Of a stretch of DNA of 46,752 bases, positions 33,635-42,220 are shown one piece after another. The notes below the pieces were generated by a model, which was not told where the DNA came from, ran no database searches, and was given only the letters and a program-made list of their open reading frames with translations. Within the stretch, counting starts at the first letter, position 1; each line of letters begins with the position of its first letter. The translations under genes and the position numbers were made by a program. The stretch comes from an uncultured Eubacteriales bacterium (GTDB lineage Bacteria; Bacillota; Clostridia; Christensenellales; Aristaeellaceae). The stretch lies in contig UQEF01000010.1 of assembly GCA_900540045.1 (NCBI GenBank), positions 1-46,752 on the forward strand, read 5' to 3'.

Positions 33635-33655
33635 AAGTTTAGAAATAGTAAACTT
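33635..33655 (-). promoter_or_regulatory. Operator and promoter region of the pot operon
   Basis: A perfect inverted repeat AAGTTTA (33635-33641) / TAAACTT (33649-33655) with a 7-nt spacer overlaps a likely -10 box (TACTAT on the minus strand, 33645-33650). The -35 (TTTAAT) lies 18 nt further upstream. The position suits repression by the XRE-cupin protein. Confidence 0.65.
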
Positions 33656-33775
33656 CAAAGCGGAGAATATTAAACCACAATCACCGTACAATGTCAATAT
33701 CGTTTTTCACAAAATTCGCCTATTTTTTTCGGCGCGCCTTTCGAAAAAAATTCGGGAAAATGCAAAAAGAAATGC

Positions 33776-33804
33776 TTGACAACCATGGGGAAGGCAGGTA
33801 TAAT
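33776..33804 (+). promoter_or_regulatory. Consensus promoter of tRNA-Pro
   Basis: TTGACA (33776-33781), exactly 17 nt, TATAAT (33799-33804). Both boxes are perfect consensus, as expected for a stable RNA gene. Confidence 0.92.
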
Positions 33805-33847
33805 ATCACCTGTGCCCTGAAAGCGCTGCTGGCAAGAGCAAAGACAA

Positions 33848-33924
33848 CTGGGTGTGGCGCAGTTTGGTAGCGTGCTTGAATGGGGTTCAAGAGGCCGGAG
33901 GTTCAAATCCTCTCACCCAGACCA
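33848..33924 (+). tRNA. tRNA-Pro (anticodon GGG)
   Basis: A 77-nt cloverleaf with encoded CCA. The acceptor stem CTGGGTG / CACCCAG begins with the C1-G72 pair characteristic of bacterial tRNA-Pro. Anticodon stem CTTGA / TCAAG with loop ATGGGGT gives anticodon GGG and G37. The T arm is GGAGG-TTCAAAT-CCTCT. It reads CCC and CCU proline codons. Confidence 0.95.
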
Positions 33925-33930
33925 AGAAAG

Positions 33931-33970
33931 ATCTCAATTTTGATATGATGTATCAGAATTGAGATTTTTT
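33931..33970 (+). terminator. Intrinsic terminator of tRNA-Pro
   Basis: ATCTCAATT / AATTGAGAT (33931-33939, 33957-33965) with an inner TGATA / TATCA stem, then TTTTTT. Confidence 0.92.
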
Positions 33971-34134
33971 CATATCATCCGCTTTTTGCCGCGCGCTGCT
34001 GCGGAGCGTGGGCCACAGCAGCAAAAGCGCAGAAATCGGCACAAAACCGCATCTGTGTTGTTCCCTCAGGCATGAATATCCCTTATGATTCTATTGTCAG
34101 CCAGGGCTGAACAAGATTGAAAGGGGATTACACG

Positions 34135-34494
34135 ATGAACACCGATAAGATCTATGCAGAGGCTATCGCCAACGAATACGCACCCAAGGACACTTCCAAG
34201 GTTCTTGCGCTGAAAAAGCTGGACAGAAAGACAAAGAACAAAGCCAATATTTTTGCCTATACCTTTGGAATCGTGATGACGCTTGTCCTGGGAACCGGAA
34301 TGTGCCTTTCCATGGGGATACTGGGCGACGGGAGCGCCGTCATCATGGGATGCGGGATCGCCCTGGGGCTTTTGGGGATTGCCGGTGTCGGTATGAACTA
34401 TCCCATCTATAAAAAGCTGCTCAACGCCGGCAAGGAAAAATACGCCTTTGAGATCCTCCAGCTTGCCAGGGAGATCAGTGAATCCGCTGAATAA
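34135..34494 (+). CDS. Small two-helix membrane protein, unknown function
   Basis: 119 residues. A charged, helical N-terminus (DKIYAEAIANEYAPKDTSKVLALKKLDRKTK) is followed by two transmembrane helices (~40-62 and ~66-88) and a cytoplasmic tail (EKYAFEILQLAREISE). I know the family only as an uncharacterised protein that often sits beside a TetR regulator in Clostridia. The ATG at 34135 has AAAGGGG 8 nt upstream. The TetR gene starts 21 nt downstream, so they form an operon with the next membrane protein. Confidence 0.8.
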   Translation: MNTDKIYAEAIANEYAPKDTSKVLALKKLDRKTKNKANIFAYTFGIVMTLVLGTGMCLSMGILGDGSAVIMGCGIALGLLGIAGVGMNYPIYKKLLNAGKEKYAFEILQLAREISESAE

Positions 34495-34515
34495 CGGAAA
34501 AAAGGAGGGCGGCTT

Positions 34516-35043
34516 ATGAACAAATCGGAAAGCAAGTATTTTCATACCGCCCTGCGCATGAATGAAGCGCTTATCAGCCTGCTGGAAAAGAAGGACCTGG
34601 AATTTATTACTGTAAAGGAAATCTGCGAAACGGCCGGGGTCAACCGCTCCACCTTCTACCTGCATTACGAAACCATTTCAGACCTGATGAATGAAACGGT
34701 TGAGATGGTTGATAAGCGCTTCCTTTCCTATTTTTCACAGCGCGAACGCGACGTCCTGCCAGAAATGAACGGTGCGGATCTGAAAGAACTGGTGCTGGTT
34801 AGCAGAGCGTATCTTCTTCCATATCTGCGGTTTATCCGGGACAACAAGCGTGTGTACCGGGCCGCCTTTCGCAATCCTGCCGGTATGCAGGCATATGCGC
34901 GATATGAGCATTTGAAAAACCACATTCTTGGCCCGATCCTTGCGAGATTTCAGATTCCTTCCGAATTGCGCCCCTATTACATCGCCTACTATGTAAAGGC
35001 ATCATTGCAATCGTCAAGGAGTGGCTGCGCCGGGACTGTATAG
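34516..35043 (+). CDS. TetR/AcrR-family regulator with frameshifted C-terminus
   Basis: The intact frame gives 175 residues. The N-terminal HTH is clear (FITVKEICETAGVNRSTFYLHYETISDLM) and is followed by the helical ligand domain. At about 34998-35000 the frame shifts. In the +1 frame the sequence continues as a credible helix (AIVKEWLRRDCIDEVESISD) and ends at 35114, giving a protein of about 198 residues. One missing base (AAAGGC for AAAGGGC) would explain it. As written, the last helix is replaced by an unrelated ~10-residue tail, which may impair dimerisation. Either a recent mutation or a sequence error. AAGGAGG precedes the ATG. Confidence 0.8.
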   Translation: MNKSESKYFHTALRMNEALISLLEKKDLEFITVKEICETAGVNRSTFYLHYETISDLMNETVEMVDKRFLSYFSQRERDVLPEMNGADLKELVLVSRAYLLPYLRFIRDNKRVYRAAFRNPAGMQAYARYEHLKNHILGPILARFQIPSELRPYYIAYYVKASLQSSRSGCAGTV

Positions 35044-35103
35044 ACGAGGTTGAAAGCATTTCGGACATCATAGAAAACTGCGTACGGCCAGGAAGTGCAA
35101 AGG

Positions 35104-35811
35104 ATGGAGAATAACATCAGGCCCGGAGATATTCGCGCATTTTTGAAGGCGTTGAGAGAGGACTACGTTTACAAGACCCTCGTCAGTGCAGGAGCTTCCT
35201 TTACCTGCACGGTGCTTTTTGCACTGTACCATGGGTATCTAGGGCTGCGTTATTCGTCCGTCTGGCATTCCAGCATCTGTGTGTTCTATTTTCTTCTTAT
35301 GCTGATTCGGGGAAGCATTTTGCTGACGGAAAAGAAAAACCAGGGACTGCCGGAGACGGAAAAGGAGCTTTCCCGCTACAGGACCTTTCTCCTCAGCTCT
35401 GCCATGATGGTAGCGCTGGACCTGTCCCTGATGCTGCCTCTTGCCCTGATGGTTACTCAGGCTACGCCCGTCACCATGGGACTTGTTCCCGCAATCGCCA
35501 TGGCGGCGCACACGACCTACAAGATCATCCTGGCGTCCATCCATTTCCGCCGGGAAAGGCGTAATCCCTGCGGCAACCTTCTGGTGTGGGAATTGCGGAT
35601 GGTCCATTTTATCGACGCGCTGGTATCCCTCTTGACGCTGCAGAATACCTTGATCATGGTGAATCGCAAGCATGATGCCGCCAATGACATGTTTTATGTC
35701 TCCGCGGTTTCCAGTGCGGTCATTTATGCTGTGATTGTGATCGTTACCGTTTCCATGCTGCTGCAGGGGAGGCGGAAAATGGCGCCGGACACACGCTCTG
35801 ACCGCTGTTGA
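35104..35811 (+). CDS. Polytopic membrane protein, unknown function
   Basis: 235 residues with six predicted transmembrane helices (about 30-50, 55-80, 95-120, 125-150, 170-190, 200-230) and a basic C-terminus. No family is recognised. The ATG at 35104 has AGGAAG 8 nt upstream and overlaps the stop of the unshifted TetR frame (35114), implying it was translationally coupled to an intact TetR gene. It is last in this small operon, ahead of a strong terminator. It is probably controlled by the TetR protein. Confidence 0.75.
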   Translation: MENNIRPGDIRAFLKALREDYVYKTLVSAGASFTCTVLFALYHGYLGLRYSSVWHSSICVFYFLLMLIRGSILLTEKKNQGLPETEKELSRYRTFLLSSAMMVALDLSLMLPLALMVTQATPVTMGLVPAIAMAAHTTYKIILASIHFRRERRNPCGNLLVWELRMVHFIDALVSLLTLQNTLIMVNRKHDAANDMFYVSAVSSAVIYAVIVIVTVSMLLQGRRKMAPDTRSDRC

Positions 35812-35830
35812 ATGGCAGTTGCATACTTGG

Positions 35831-35870
35831 CCTCCCTGCAAGCCCTTGAGCTGCAGGGAGGTTGTTTTTC
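35831..35870 (+). terminator. Intrinsic terminator of the TetR operon
   Basis: A 10-bp perfect stem CCTCCCTGCA / TGCAGGGAGG, followed by TTGTTTTTCTTTTT. Confidence 0.92.
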
Positions 35871-36057
35871 TTTTTCCCTCCTCGCGCAAGGCAGTTCGGC
35901 CAATACCCCGTCGGAGCGAAAAGCCGGCGGTGGAGGACCTTTTTTCTTCCCCGTCTGGCAGGGCAACGCTTCATGAACCAAGAAAATTTTCGGTAGCACT
36001 GACGATTCTATGCCCTGAACCGTCTAAAGGATGTAACGTTACGAAGGGGGTGGGGGA

Positions 36058-36516
36058 ATGGACAAGGACTTCTTTGTGGAAGAGCTTCAGACGCATCACG
36101 CCATGCTCTACCGCGTAGCCTATACCATTTTGCAGAATGACGACGCCTGCTGTGATGCGTTGCAGGACGCGGCGCTGAAGGCCTGGGAAAAACGCCATAC
36201 CCTGCGTGAGACCCGCTATTTCCGCACCTGGGTGACACGCATCCTCATCAATGCCTGCTACGACACCCGTCGCAGACACCGGCGCATCGTTGTCATGGAG
36301 AAAATCCCGGAACAGTCTGTGCCGCCAGAGGACCCCGGGCTGGCCATGGCGCTTGAGCAACTTCCCGAGCGCCTGCGCCTGCCTCTGGTGCTGCACTATG
36401 CCGAGGGCATGAGCTATGCCGAGATCGCCGATGCGCTGCGCCTTCCCCAGTCCACCGTCCGAAGCCGGCTTCACAACGCAAGGGAACAACTCAGAAAGGA
36501 GCTGGAGGCCGAATGA
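36058..36516 (+). CDS. ECF-type RNA polymerase sigma factor
   Basis: 152 residues, the size of a minimal ECF sigma factor. Region 2 (about 10-70: LYRVAYTILQNDDACCDALQDAALKAW, RYFRTWVTRILINACYD) and region 4 (about 98-148: LPLVLHYAEGMSYAEIADALRLPQSTVRSRLHNARE) are both complete. The leader has TGTAACGTTA upstream of a strong AGGGGG-type ribosome binding site and a CGTCTA (36021-36026) that resembles an ECF -10, so autoregulation is plausible. The stop overlaps the start of the putative anti-sigma gene in an ATGA, the usual coupling of a sigma/anti-sigma pair. Confidence 0.92.
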   Translation: MDKDFFVEELQTHHAMLYRVAYTILQNDDACCDALQDAALKAWEKRHTLRETRYFRTWVTRILINACYDTRRRHRRIVVMEKIPEQSVPPEDPGLAMALEQLPERLRLPLVLHYAEGMSYAEIADALRLPQSTVRSRLHNAREQLRKELEAE

Positions 36517-37607
36517 AACGCGATTTGGAACATCTGGATCTGAAGCAGGCCTTTCATCCCGTCCCGGAGGCCTGCCATCGCGCACTGATGGACGCCGCCC
36601 GCTCCGTCAGGGAGGAAAAGCCAGTGAAACGAGTTTCTTACCGGGCTGCGCTGATTGCGGCCGTCATCCTGCTCGCGGCCATGGCGGTGGCCTATGCCGC
36701 CGTAAGGCTGGGCTGGATTGAGTATTTCAGTCAACAGTACGGCATTGCCGCACCCCGGGCGGCGCAGGAAGCGCTTGAGGCCAGCCAGCCAAAGGCCTGT
36801 CAGGTAGGCCCCATGACCTTTACCTATCAGCAGCTGCTTACGGACAGGCGCATCGTGCTCAGCTCTGCCGCCGTAAGCCTGACGGATGGCGGCGAGGCGC
36901 TCTACGCCGACGATACCAATGTGTATGAATCCATCAGTGCCATCAGCGATACCGTTGCCAGCCGCTATTCGCTCACCGATCACTCCATGACCTGGCTGGA
37001 GGCGGCGCAGGAGCTGGAATTGCCCCTCTATGGCGTGCGCGCGCTGGTGGAGTTGCCCCCGGAAAGCGATCTGGGTTCCTCCATGGAGGATGCCCTGTGG
37101 AATGAGGACGGCACCATCGTGTACTTCAACATGCCCATGCTGGCTCCGGGAAGCGCGGCCGGCGATGTGAACGCCACGCTGTACATGGCCGTTACGCAGT
37201 TTGACCCCGCCACGGGCGAGGCGCTGGAAAAGTGGGAAACGCGGGAGGAGGTGACGCTACCCGTAGCCCCGCCAATGGAGGAAAAGACCTACCTGCCGCA
37301 GGAGAATGCCACTTTTGACGGCCTGACGCTGGAAAGCGTGCGCGGCGAGCGGTACGCGACCGGCGTGTACCTTTGCGCCACCTTCACCGCCCCCGATGGG
37401 ATGACCAAGGAAGAGGCGATGGACGTGCTGCATACCCTGAGCATCTGCGGCGCGGACGGCGCGCCGCTGCCGATGGGGTTGAGCCTGTCCATCTGTCCTG
37501 ACGCGGAGGCGCTGCCCGTGGTGACACTGGAGGTACCCGCCTCGCTGGAGGCGCTGCCCGATGAAGTGACGGTCGTGGGCGGCGAGACGATTGTATCGCT
37601 GAAGTGA
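36513..37607 (+). CDS. Membrane-anchored putative anti-sigma factor
   Basis: 364 residues: a cytoplasmic N-terminal ~43 residues, one transmembrane helix (~44-64) and a ~300-residue extracytoplasmic region rich in beta strands. Topology and the 4-nt overlap with the ECF gene point to an anti-sigma factor, with the small N-terminal domain holding the sigma factor and the outer domain sensing a signal. There is no zinc-binding HxxxCxxC motif. The assignment rests on context and topology, not on a motif. A terminator-like hairpin follows the stop by 9 nt. Confidence 0.75.
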   Translation: MKRDLEHLDLKQAFHPVPEACHRALMDAARSVREEKPVKRVSYRAALIAAVILLAAMAVAYAAVRLGWIEYFSQQYGIAAPRAAQEALEASQPKACQVGPMTFTYQQLLTDRRIVLSSAAVSLTDGGEALYADDTNVYESISAISDTVASRYSLTDHSMTWLEAAQELELPLYGVRALVELPPESDLGSSMEDALWNEDGTIVYFNMPMLAPGSAAGDVNATLYMAVTQFDPATGEALEKWETREEVTLPVAPPMEEKTYLPQENATFDGLTLESVRGERYATGVYLCATFTAPDGMTKEEAMDVLHTLSICGADGAPLPMGLSLSICPDAEALPVVTLEVPASLEALPDEVTVVGGETIVSLK

Positions 37608-37616
37608 CCTGCCTGT

Positions 37617-37644
37617 GCCGGGCGGCTGGGCTGCCCGGCTTTTT
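37617..37644 (+). terminator. Terminator/attenuator between the anti-sigma and binding-protein genes
   Basis: A perfect 7-bp GC stem GCCGGGC / GCCCGGC followed by TTTTT. Only 34 nt remain before the next gene, leaving no room for a full promoter. The two downstream genes therefore probably depend on partial read-through. Confidence 0.8.
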
Positions 37645-37678
37645 GCACTCATTTTCAGGGGAAAGGAGAAGCATGCAA

Positions 37679-38923
37679 ATGAAACGCATCACCGCTATAA
37701 CTTTGCTTCTATGCCTGCTGCTGTCCTTTGCCGCGCCCGCCCTGGCACAAACGCGCCCCCTTCGCTTTCTGGTCAATGACAATGGGGAGGCGGCGGCCTG
37801 GCTCAAGGAGCATTATCCCGAAATTCCCTCTCAAAACCTGCATTCTGACTATGACTACTCTCCCGGAGAATACGACAGCCTGACGGATCGCCTGCTGGGT
37901 GAGCTGGAAAGCGGGGACGGCCCCGACCTGTACCTGCTGGACAGCAACGCATACGACCTGGCCAGGGTGCTGAGCAGCGGGCTTGTGGAGGACTTGAGCG
38001 GCAACGAGGATATCCGCAGGGGCGTTTCGCAGCAGTACGAGCCGTTTCAGCGCTTTGTCAGCGGCGAAGACGGGGCCATTTATGGCATGTTTGAGCGGGT
38101 CCATGGAAGCCCCACGCTGATCGACCCCGCCGCGTGGGAGGCGGCGGGCCTGGAGGCGGCGGAGGCGCCCCGCAGCTATGAGGAGCTGCTGGACTTCGCC
38201 GGAAAGTGGACAGAGCTGGTAAAGGCCGGAAGCGTAGGAAACGTGCGGCTGAACACGATCCAGTTTGCCGGATATCCACGGGACGAGCGCCGCTACACCC
38301 TCTGGCTGACGGGCCTCTTGTGGCGCTGCTGGGCCATGCGGCAGCAGGAGGCGGGCGAGGCGTTCCGCTTCAACACGCCGGAGTTTGTCACCCTGGCGGA
38401 CCGTGCCCGCGAGCTGGGCCGCGCGCTGGTCCAAGTGGAAAGAAAGCCGGGCGCGGCCTCGCTCTCGCTCTACATCAACGGCGGAAATGTGCGCTATGGC
38501 CCCGAAGATTTCTATACCAACGCCTTTCCCATGCGGCTCACGGCGGATGAGCCCGTCCGCATCAGCGCCTATGGCTTTCTCTACATCGTGCGAAAGGGGA
38601 GCCCCTACGCGCAGATCTGCCGGGAGTTGATTGCCGGCCTGACATGTCCCGAAGATGGCCAGCCCCGCAGATGCATGCTGTTTAGGGAGGTTGCGCAAAG
38701 CCAGTACGGCACACCCGACTTTTCCTATAACCCCAATGGCGATGTCCTGACCCGTAAGTGGCAGGAGCAGTACCGCCCCGAATGGCTGTTTTTCGATGTG
38801 GAGCCGTTTTTCCAGGCCCGCCAGGTTCAGCGGTCCGAAGGGGCCATGTATAGGTTTGCCGGGGGCGGACTGACGGCAGAGAAATTTGCCGCCACGCTGG
38901 ATGAGATCTGCCGGGAGAAATAA
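37679..38923 (+). CDS. Extracellular solute-binding-like protein, tandem copy 1
   Basis: 414 residues. Signal peptide ~1-22 (APALAQ, no lipobox), then a periplasmic-binding-protein-like two-lobe fold similar to family 1 sugar-binding proteins (DGPDLYLLDSN, SYEELLDFAGKW). No ABC permease or ATPase is nearby. It shares many segments with the next gene (YEPFQ, SYEELLDFAG, TNAFPMRLTADEP), so the two arose by tandem duplication. The start could be ATG 37673 or 37679; I use 37679 because the paralogue also begins MKR. Behind a sigma/anti-sigma pair, a sensing or envelope role is as likely as nutrient uptake. Confidence 0.75.
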   Translation: MKRITAITLLLCLLLSFAAPALAQTRPLRFLVNDNGEAAAWLKEHYPEIPSQNLHSDYDYSPGEYDSLTDRLLGELESGDGPDLYLLDSNAYDLARVLSSGLVEDLSGNEDIRRGVSQQYEPFQRFVSGEDGAIYGMFERVHGSPTLIDPAAWEAAGLEAAEAPRSYEELLDFAGKWTELVKAGSVGNVRLNTIQFAGYPRDERRYTLWLTGLLWRCWAMRQQEAGEAFRFNTPEFVTLADRARELGRALVQVERKPGAASLSLYINGGNVRYGPEDFYTNAFPMRLTADEPVRISAYGFLYIVRKGSPYAQICRELIAGLTCPEDGQPRRCMLFREVAQSQYGTPDFSYNPNGDVLTRKWQEQYRPEWLFFDVEPFFQARQVQRSEGAMYRFAGGGLTAEKFAATLDEICREK

Positions 38924-38967
38924 CGGGCTCGTGCCCCGAATGAAACAAAAAAGAAGGAGAGGGTTTT

Positions 38968-40209
38968 ATGAAACGTATCATCGCTTTGGCACTGGTCCTG
39001 TGCTCGGGCATATCCCTGTTCATGCATGCCTGCGCCGAAAACGCCCCCTTCCGCTTCATGGCCAGCCCCATGAATCTGGTCGAGGAATGGCTGAAGGAGC
39101 ATCACCCCGACCTCGAGTACGAAAATCTATCCCGTACAGCCGATGCAGAAGGAACGGACGTAGCGCATACCGAGCGGGTGCTCGACGCCCTGCAAAGCGA
39201 GGACGGCCCCGACCTGCTGATGCTGGAAAGCTCCCTGTGCGATTTTGAAAAGGTCCTCAAAAGCGGTCTGGTGGAAGACTTGAGCGGCCATCAGGGCATT
39301 CGCGCCGCCCTTTCGCAGATGTACGAGCCGTTTCAGTCGTTCGTGACCGGCGAGGACGGCGGGATGTACGGCGTGCTGTATGGCGTATACGGCTTTGGCA
39401 TGCATGTGATCCCCGCGGCGTGGGAAGCGGCGGGACTGAACGCCGCAGACGCGCCTCAAAGCTACGAGGAACTGCTGGACTTCGCCGGCCGGTGGGCCGA
39501 AAGGGTGGAGGCGGGGGAGGCGGGCGACATCCGCCTGAACGCGCTCCGCTCCTGCGGCTATTTGATGGATGACCGGCGCTACACCCTCTGGCTGACCGAT
39601 CTGCTGCTGGATATCTGGATCATGCGTCATCAGTCGGCGGGCGAAGCACTGGTTTTCAACACGCCTGCATTTATCGCGCTGGCCGACCAGGCCCGCGAGA
39701 CGGGCAGGGCCCTGGTCAAGGCGGAAAAAAAGCCTGGAACCGCCTCGCTTTCGCTCTACGATGAGCTGTTCAACGGCGGAACCGGCTATGGCGGCCCTGA
39801 GGACCTGTATACCAATGCCTTTCCCATGCGCCTGACCGCGGACGAGCCGGCCCGCATCAAAGCCTTCGGCTTTCTGTTCGTCGTGCGCAAGGACAGCCCC
39901 TATGCGGACATCGCCATGGACTTTATCGCCAGCCAGACGTACAAGACCGGCGAGGAACGCCGCAACAGCAGGCTGTACCGGGACATTCCCGAAAGCCAGT
40001 TTACCCCGCCCGAGGGCGTGGACGGCTATGTGCTCACCCGTGAATGGCAGGATGCCTACCGGCCCGAATGGCTGTATTTTTGCACCAATCCCATCCATAC
40101 AACCGACGCTTATTCGAAGCAGGAGAAGCTGCGCTCACAGTTCGCACTGGGGGAAATGACGGCGGAGGAGTTTGCCGCCGCGCTGGACGGGATTTGCGCA
40201 GCCCAGTGA
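38968..40209 (+). CDS. Extracellular solute-binding-like protein, tandem copy 2
   Basis: 413 residues, paralogue of the preceding gene over its whole length. Signal peptide ~1-23 (ISLFMHACAEN); a Cys is present near the cleavage site, but the sequence is not a good lipobox. Two-lobe binding-protein fold, with DGPDLLMLESS and NAADAPQSYEELLDFAG in the first lobe and TNAFPMRLTADEP in the second. It carries a 2-3 residue insertion near SLYDELFNGG compared with copy 1. AAGGAG lies 8 nt before the ATG. The 44-nt gap to copy 1 has no hairpin, so they are cotranscribed. A bidirectional terminator follows at 40366-40403. Confidence 0.75.
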   Translation: MKRIIALALVLCSGISLFMHACAENAPFRFMASPMNLVEEWLKEHHPDLEYENLSRTADAEGTDVAHTERVLDALQSEDGPDLLMLESSLCDFEKVLKSGLVEDLSGHQGIRAALSQMYEPFQSFVTGEDGGMYGVLYGVYGFGMHVIPAAWEAAGLNAADAPQSYEELLDFAGRWAERVEAGEAGDIRLNALRSCGYLMDDRRYTLWLTDLLLDIWIMRHQSAGEALVFNTPAFIALADQARETGRALVKAEKKPGTASLSLYDELFNGGTGYGGPEDLYTNAFPMRLTADEPARIKAFGFLFVVRKDSPYADIAMDFIASQTYKTGEERRNSRLYRDIPESQFTPPEGVDGYVLTREWQDAYRPEWLYFCTNPIHTTDAYSKQEKLRSQFALGEMTAEEFAAALDGICAAQ

Positions 40210-40365
40210 GCGGCGCCATCCTGCCGGGGAATGCAGAGAGGATACGCCTGCGTTCCGATGCAGGGTGAGGACAAAATCGCGTTGTCCGTGGACACTTTGC
40301 AGCATGCCGGTAAATCGAGCAAGGTCGGCGCGCGGGCACAAAACGGTCCTGACACGCAGGCAAAC

Positions 40366-40403
40366 AAAGGCGGCCGGAGGGAAAAACCCTCGTGGCCGCC
40401 TTT
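40366..40403. terminator. Bidirectional terminator between convergent operons
   Basis: AAAGGCGGCC / GGCCGCCTTT with inner AGGG / CCCT. It is flanked by T-rich sequence on the minus strand (TTTGTTTG). It serves the sigma-factor operon from the left and the lyase operon from the right. Confidence 0.8.
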
Positions 40404-40428
40404 GCATATTCTTTTCCCTGCGCTGCGT

Positions 40429-41346
40429 TTACGCCCCAATCGCACGCACCGCGTCATCAATCATGGCGGCGCATTTTTCGATCTGCGGCAGGTCCGCCTC
40501 CGAAATGGGGGAGAGCGGCGCGCGCACGCTGCCCAGCAGCAGGCCCTCGCGCTTCTCCAGCACCTTTTTCATCACGGCGTAGAGGTTTCCGTGGCAGGCG
40601 CACAGCTGGGCGATGATGTCGTTGGCCGCGTACTGTATCTTGCGGGCTTCCTCCAGTCTGCCTTCACGGATCAGCCGGTCCATGGCCAGAAACAGTTCGG
40701 GCATCACCGCGTAGGTGCCGCCGATGCCGCCGTCCGCACCGATCGCCCGTCCCGCGACAAACTGCTCGTCCGGCCCGTTAAAGACCACGAAGTTCTCCCC
40801 GCCCTCGGCTTTGAAAATCTGGATGTCCTGCGTGGGCATGGAAGAGTTTTTTACTCCGATCACGCGCGGGTTTTTGCGCATCTCATGCAACAGCGGCACG
40901 CTCAGCGCCACGCCCGCCAGCTGGGGGATGTTGTAGATGATGAAGTCGGTATGCGGCGCGGCGGCGGAAATGGCGTTCCAGTAGGCCGCGATGGCATGGT
41001 CCGGGAGATGAAAATAGATGGGCGGGATGCTGGCGATGGCGTCCACGCCCAGTCCTTCGGCATGGGCGGCAAGCTGGCAGCTTTCGTGGGTGTTGTTGCA
41101 GGCCACATGCGCAATGATGGTACATTCGCCCTTCACCTCGGCCATGACGGCTTCGAGGATGGCCATGCGCTCTTCTTTCTCCAGATAGATGCATTCGCCC
41201 GAGGAGCCGCCCACATACAGCCCCTTGACGCCCTTGTTGACCAGATGCCGCGCCAGCGCGCGCGTGCGCTCGCCGCTCACCTGTCCCGCCTCGTCATAGC
41301 TGGCGTAGAAGGCGGGAATGACGCCGCGGTATCTTTCAATGTCCAT
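40429..41346 (-). CDS. Dihydrodipicolinate synthase family / N-acetylneuraminate lyase-like aldolase
   Basis: A 305-residue class I aldolase of the DapA/NanA superfamily. The pyruvate-binding GGSSGE motif, the proton-shuttle Tyr (IIYNIP) and the Schiff-base Lys (VIGVKNSS) are all in place. Context (AGE epimerase, sugar ABC transporter, GntR regulator) favours sialic acid cleavage to pyruvate and N-acetylmannosamine over lysine synthesis, but related aldolases act on other keto-acids. It is the last gene of the minus-strand binding protein-permease-permease-lyase operon, 27 nt after the second permease. Confidence 0.85.
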   Translation of the reverse strand: MDIERYRGVIPAFYASYDEAGQVSGERTRALARHLVNKGVKGLYVGGSSGECIYLEKEERMAILEAVMAEVKGECTIIAHVACNNTHESCQLAAHAEGLGVDAIASIPPIYFHLPDHAIAAYWNAISAAAPHTDFIIYNIPQLAGVALSVPLLHEMRKNPRVIGVKNSSMPTQDIQIFKAEGGENFVVFNGPDEQFVAGRAIGADGGIGGTYAVMPELFLAMDRLIREGRLEEARKIQYAANDIIAQLCACHGNLYAVMKKVLEKREGLLLGSVRAPLSPISEADLPQIEKCAAMIDDAVRAIGA

Positions 41347-41373
41347 GGCTTGTTGCCCCCTTTGTCGGTGGTA

Positions 41374-42207
41374 TCAGCCCTTTACCGCGCCCATGGTGAT
41401 GCCGCGGGTAAAGAACTTCTGGAACATCAGGAAAATCAGAATGATCGGCACGCTGCCCAGCGCCGCGCCGGCCATGATCAGGCCGTAATCGGTGCTCAGC
41501 TCGCTTTGCAGCTTGGCAATGCCCAGGGAGATGGTCAGCACGTCCATGTCGTTGAGCATGATGAGCTGGAGGAAGTAGTCGTTCCAGGCGGTGATGAAGG
41601 TGAAGATTGCCAGCGCGCCCACGCCGGGCTTGATCATGGGAAAGACGATGTTGACGAAGGTCCTCGCCTCGCCCGCGCCGTCGATGCGCGCGGCCTCCAG
41701 CATTTCGCCGGGGATGTTTTCGGAAAACTGCTTCATCAGGAACACGCCGAAGGGCCAGCCCACCGTGGGGAAGATGACCGCCCAGAGGGTGTTGTGCAGG
41801 CGGAGGAACGCCATTTCCTTGAGCAGCGGGATCAAAATGACCTGCTTGGGAAGCGCCATGGCGCACACAAACACGCTGAAGAGCACCACCCGGCCCGTAA
41901 AGCGCTTCTTGGCCAGCGCATAGCCGCCCATGGCGGCGGCCACGCAGGTGAGCAGCATGCTCATGACGCACATGAACACGGTGTTGAACATCCAGATGCC
42001 GGCCGGGCGTTCAAACAGGCGCGTGTAATTGTCTGTTGTAGGGTTTACGGGAAACCAGACGGGCGTGGCGCTGTTGATGGTGCGCGCATCCTTGAAGGAG
42101 CCGGTGATGATCCAGTACAGCGGGAAGATCATCAGCACGGCCAGCACGATCAGCAGGAGGATGCTGACGATCCTGTAGGGAGTGGTTTTTTGAACGCTGT
42201 GATCCAT
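41374..42207 (-). CDS. Carbohydrate ABC transporter permease (MalG type)
   Basis: 277 residues, six helices, with the coupling loop EAARIDGAGEARTFVNIVFPMIKPGVG. N-terminus PYRIVSILLLIVLAVLMIFPLYWIITGSFK is typical of MalG/family-1 sugar permeases. It is 13 nt downstream of its partner permease. No ATPase gene is in the window; such importers often share a MsmK-type ATPase encoded elsewhere. Confidence 0.93.
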   Translation of the reverse strand: MDHSVQKTTPYRIVSILLLIVLAVLMIFPLYWIITGSFKDARTINSATPVWFPVNPTTDNYTRLFERPAGIWMFNTVFMCVMSMLLTCVAAAMGGYALAKKRFTGRVVLFSVFVCAMALPKQVILIPLLKEMAFLRLHNTLWAVIFPTVGWPFGVFLMKQFSENIPGEMLEAARIDGAGEARTFVNIVFPMIKPGVGALAIFTFITAWNDYFLQLIMLNDMDVLTISLGIAKLQSELSTDYGLIMAGAALGSVPIILIFLMFQKFFTRGITMGAVKG

Positions 42208-42220
42208 TCGGCTTCCTCCC

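Noticed and set aside
36001..36057. ECF-type autoregulatory promoter upstream of the sigma gene
   Set aside because: CGTCTA and TGTAAC are both present but in the wrong order and spacing for one promoter, so I mention them only as weak hints in the gene entry.
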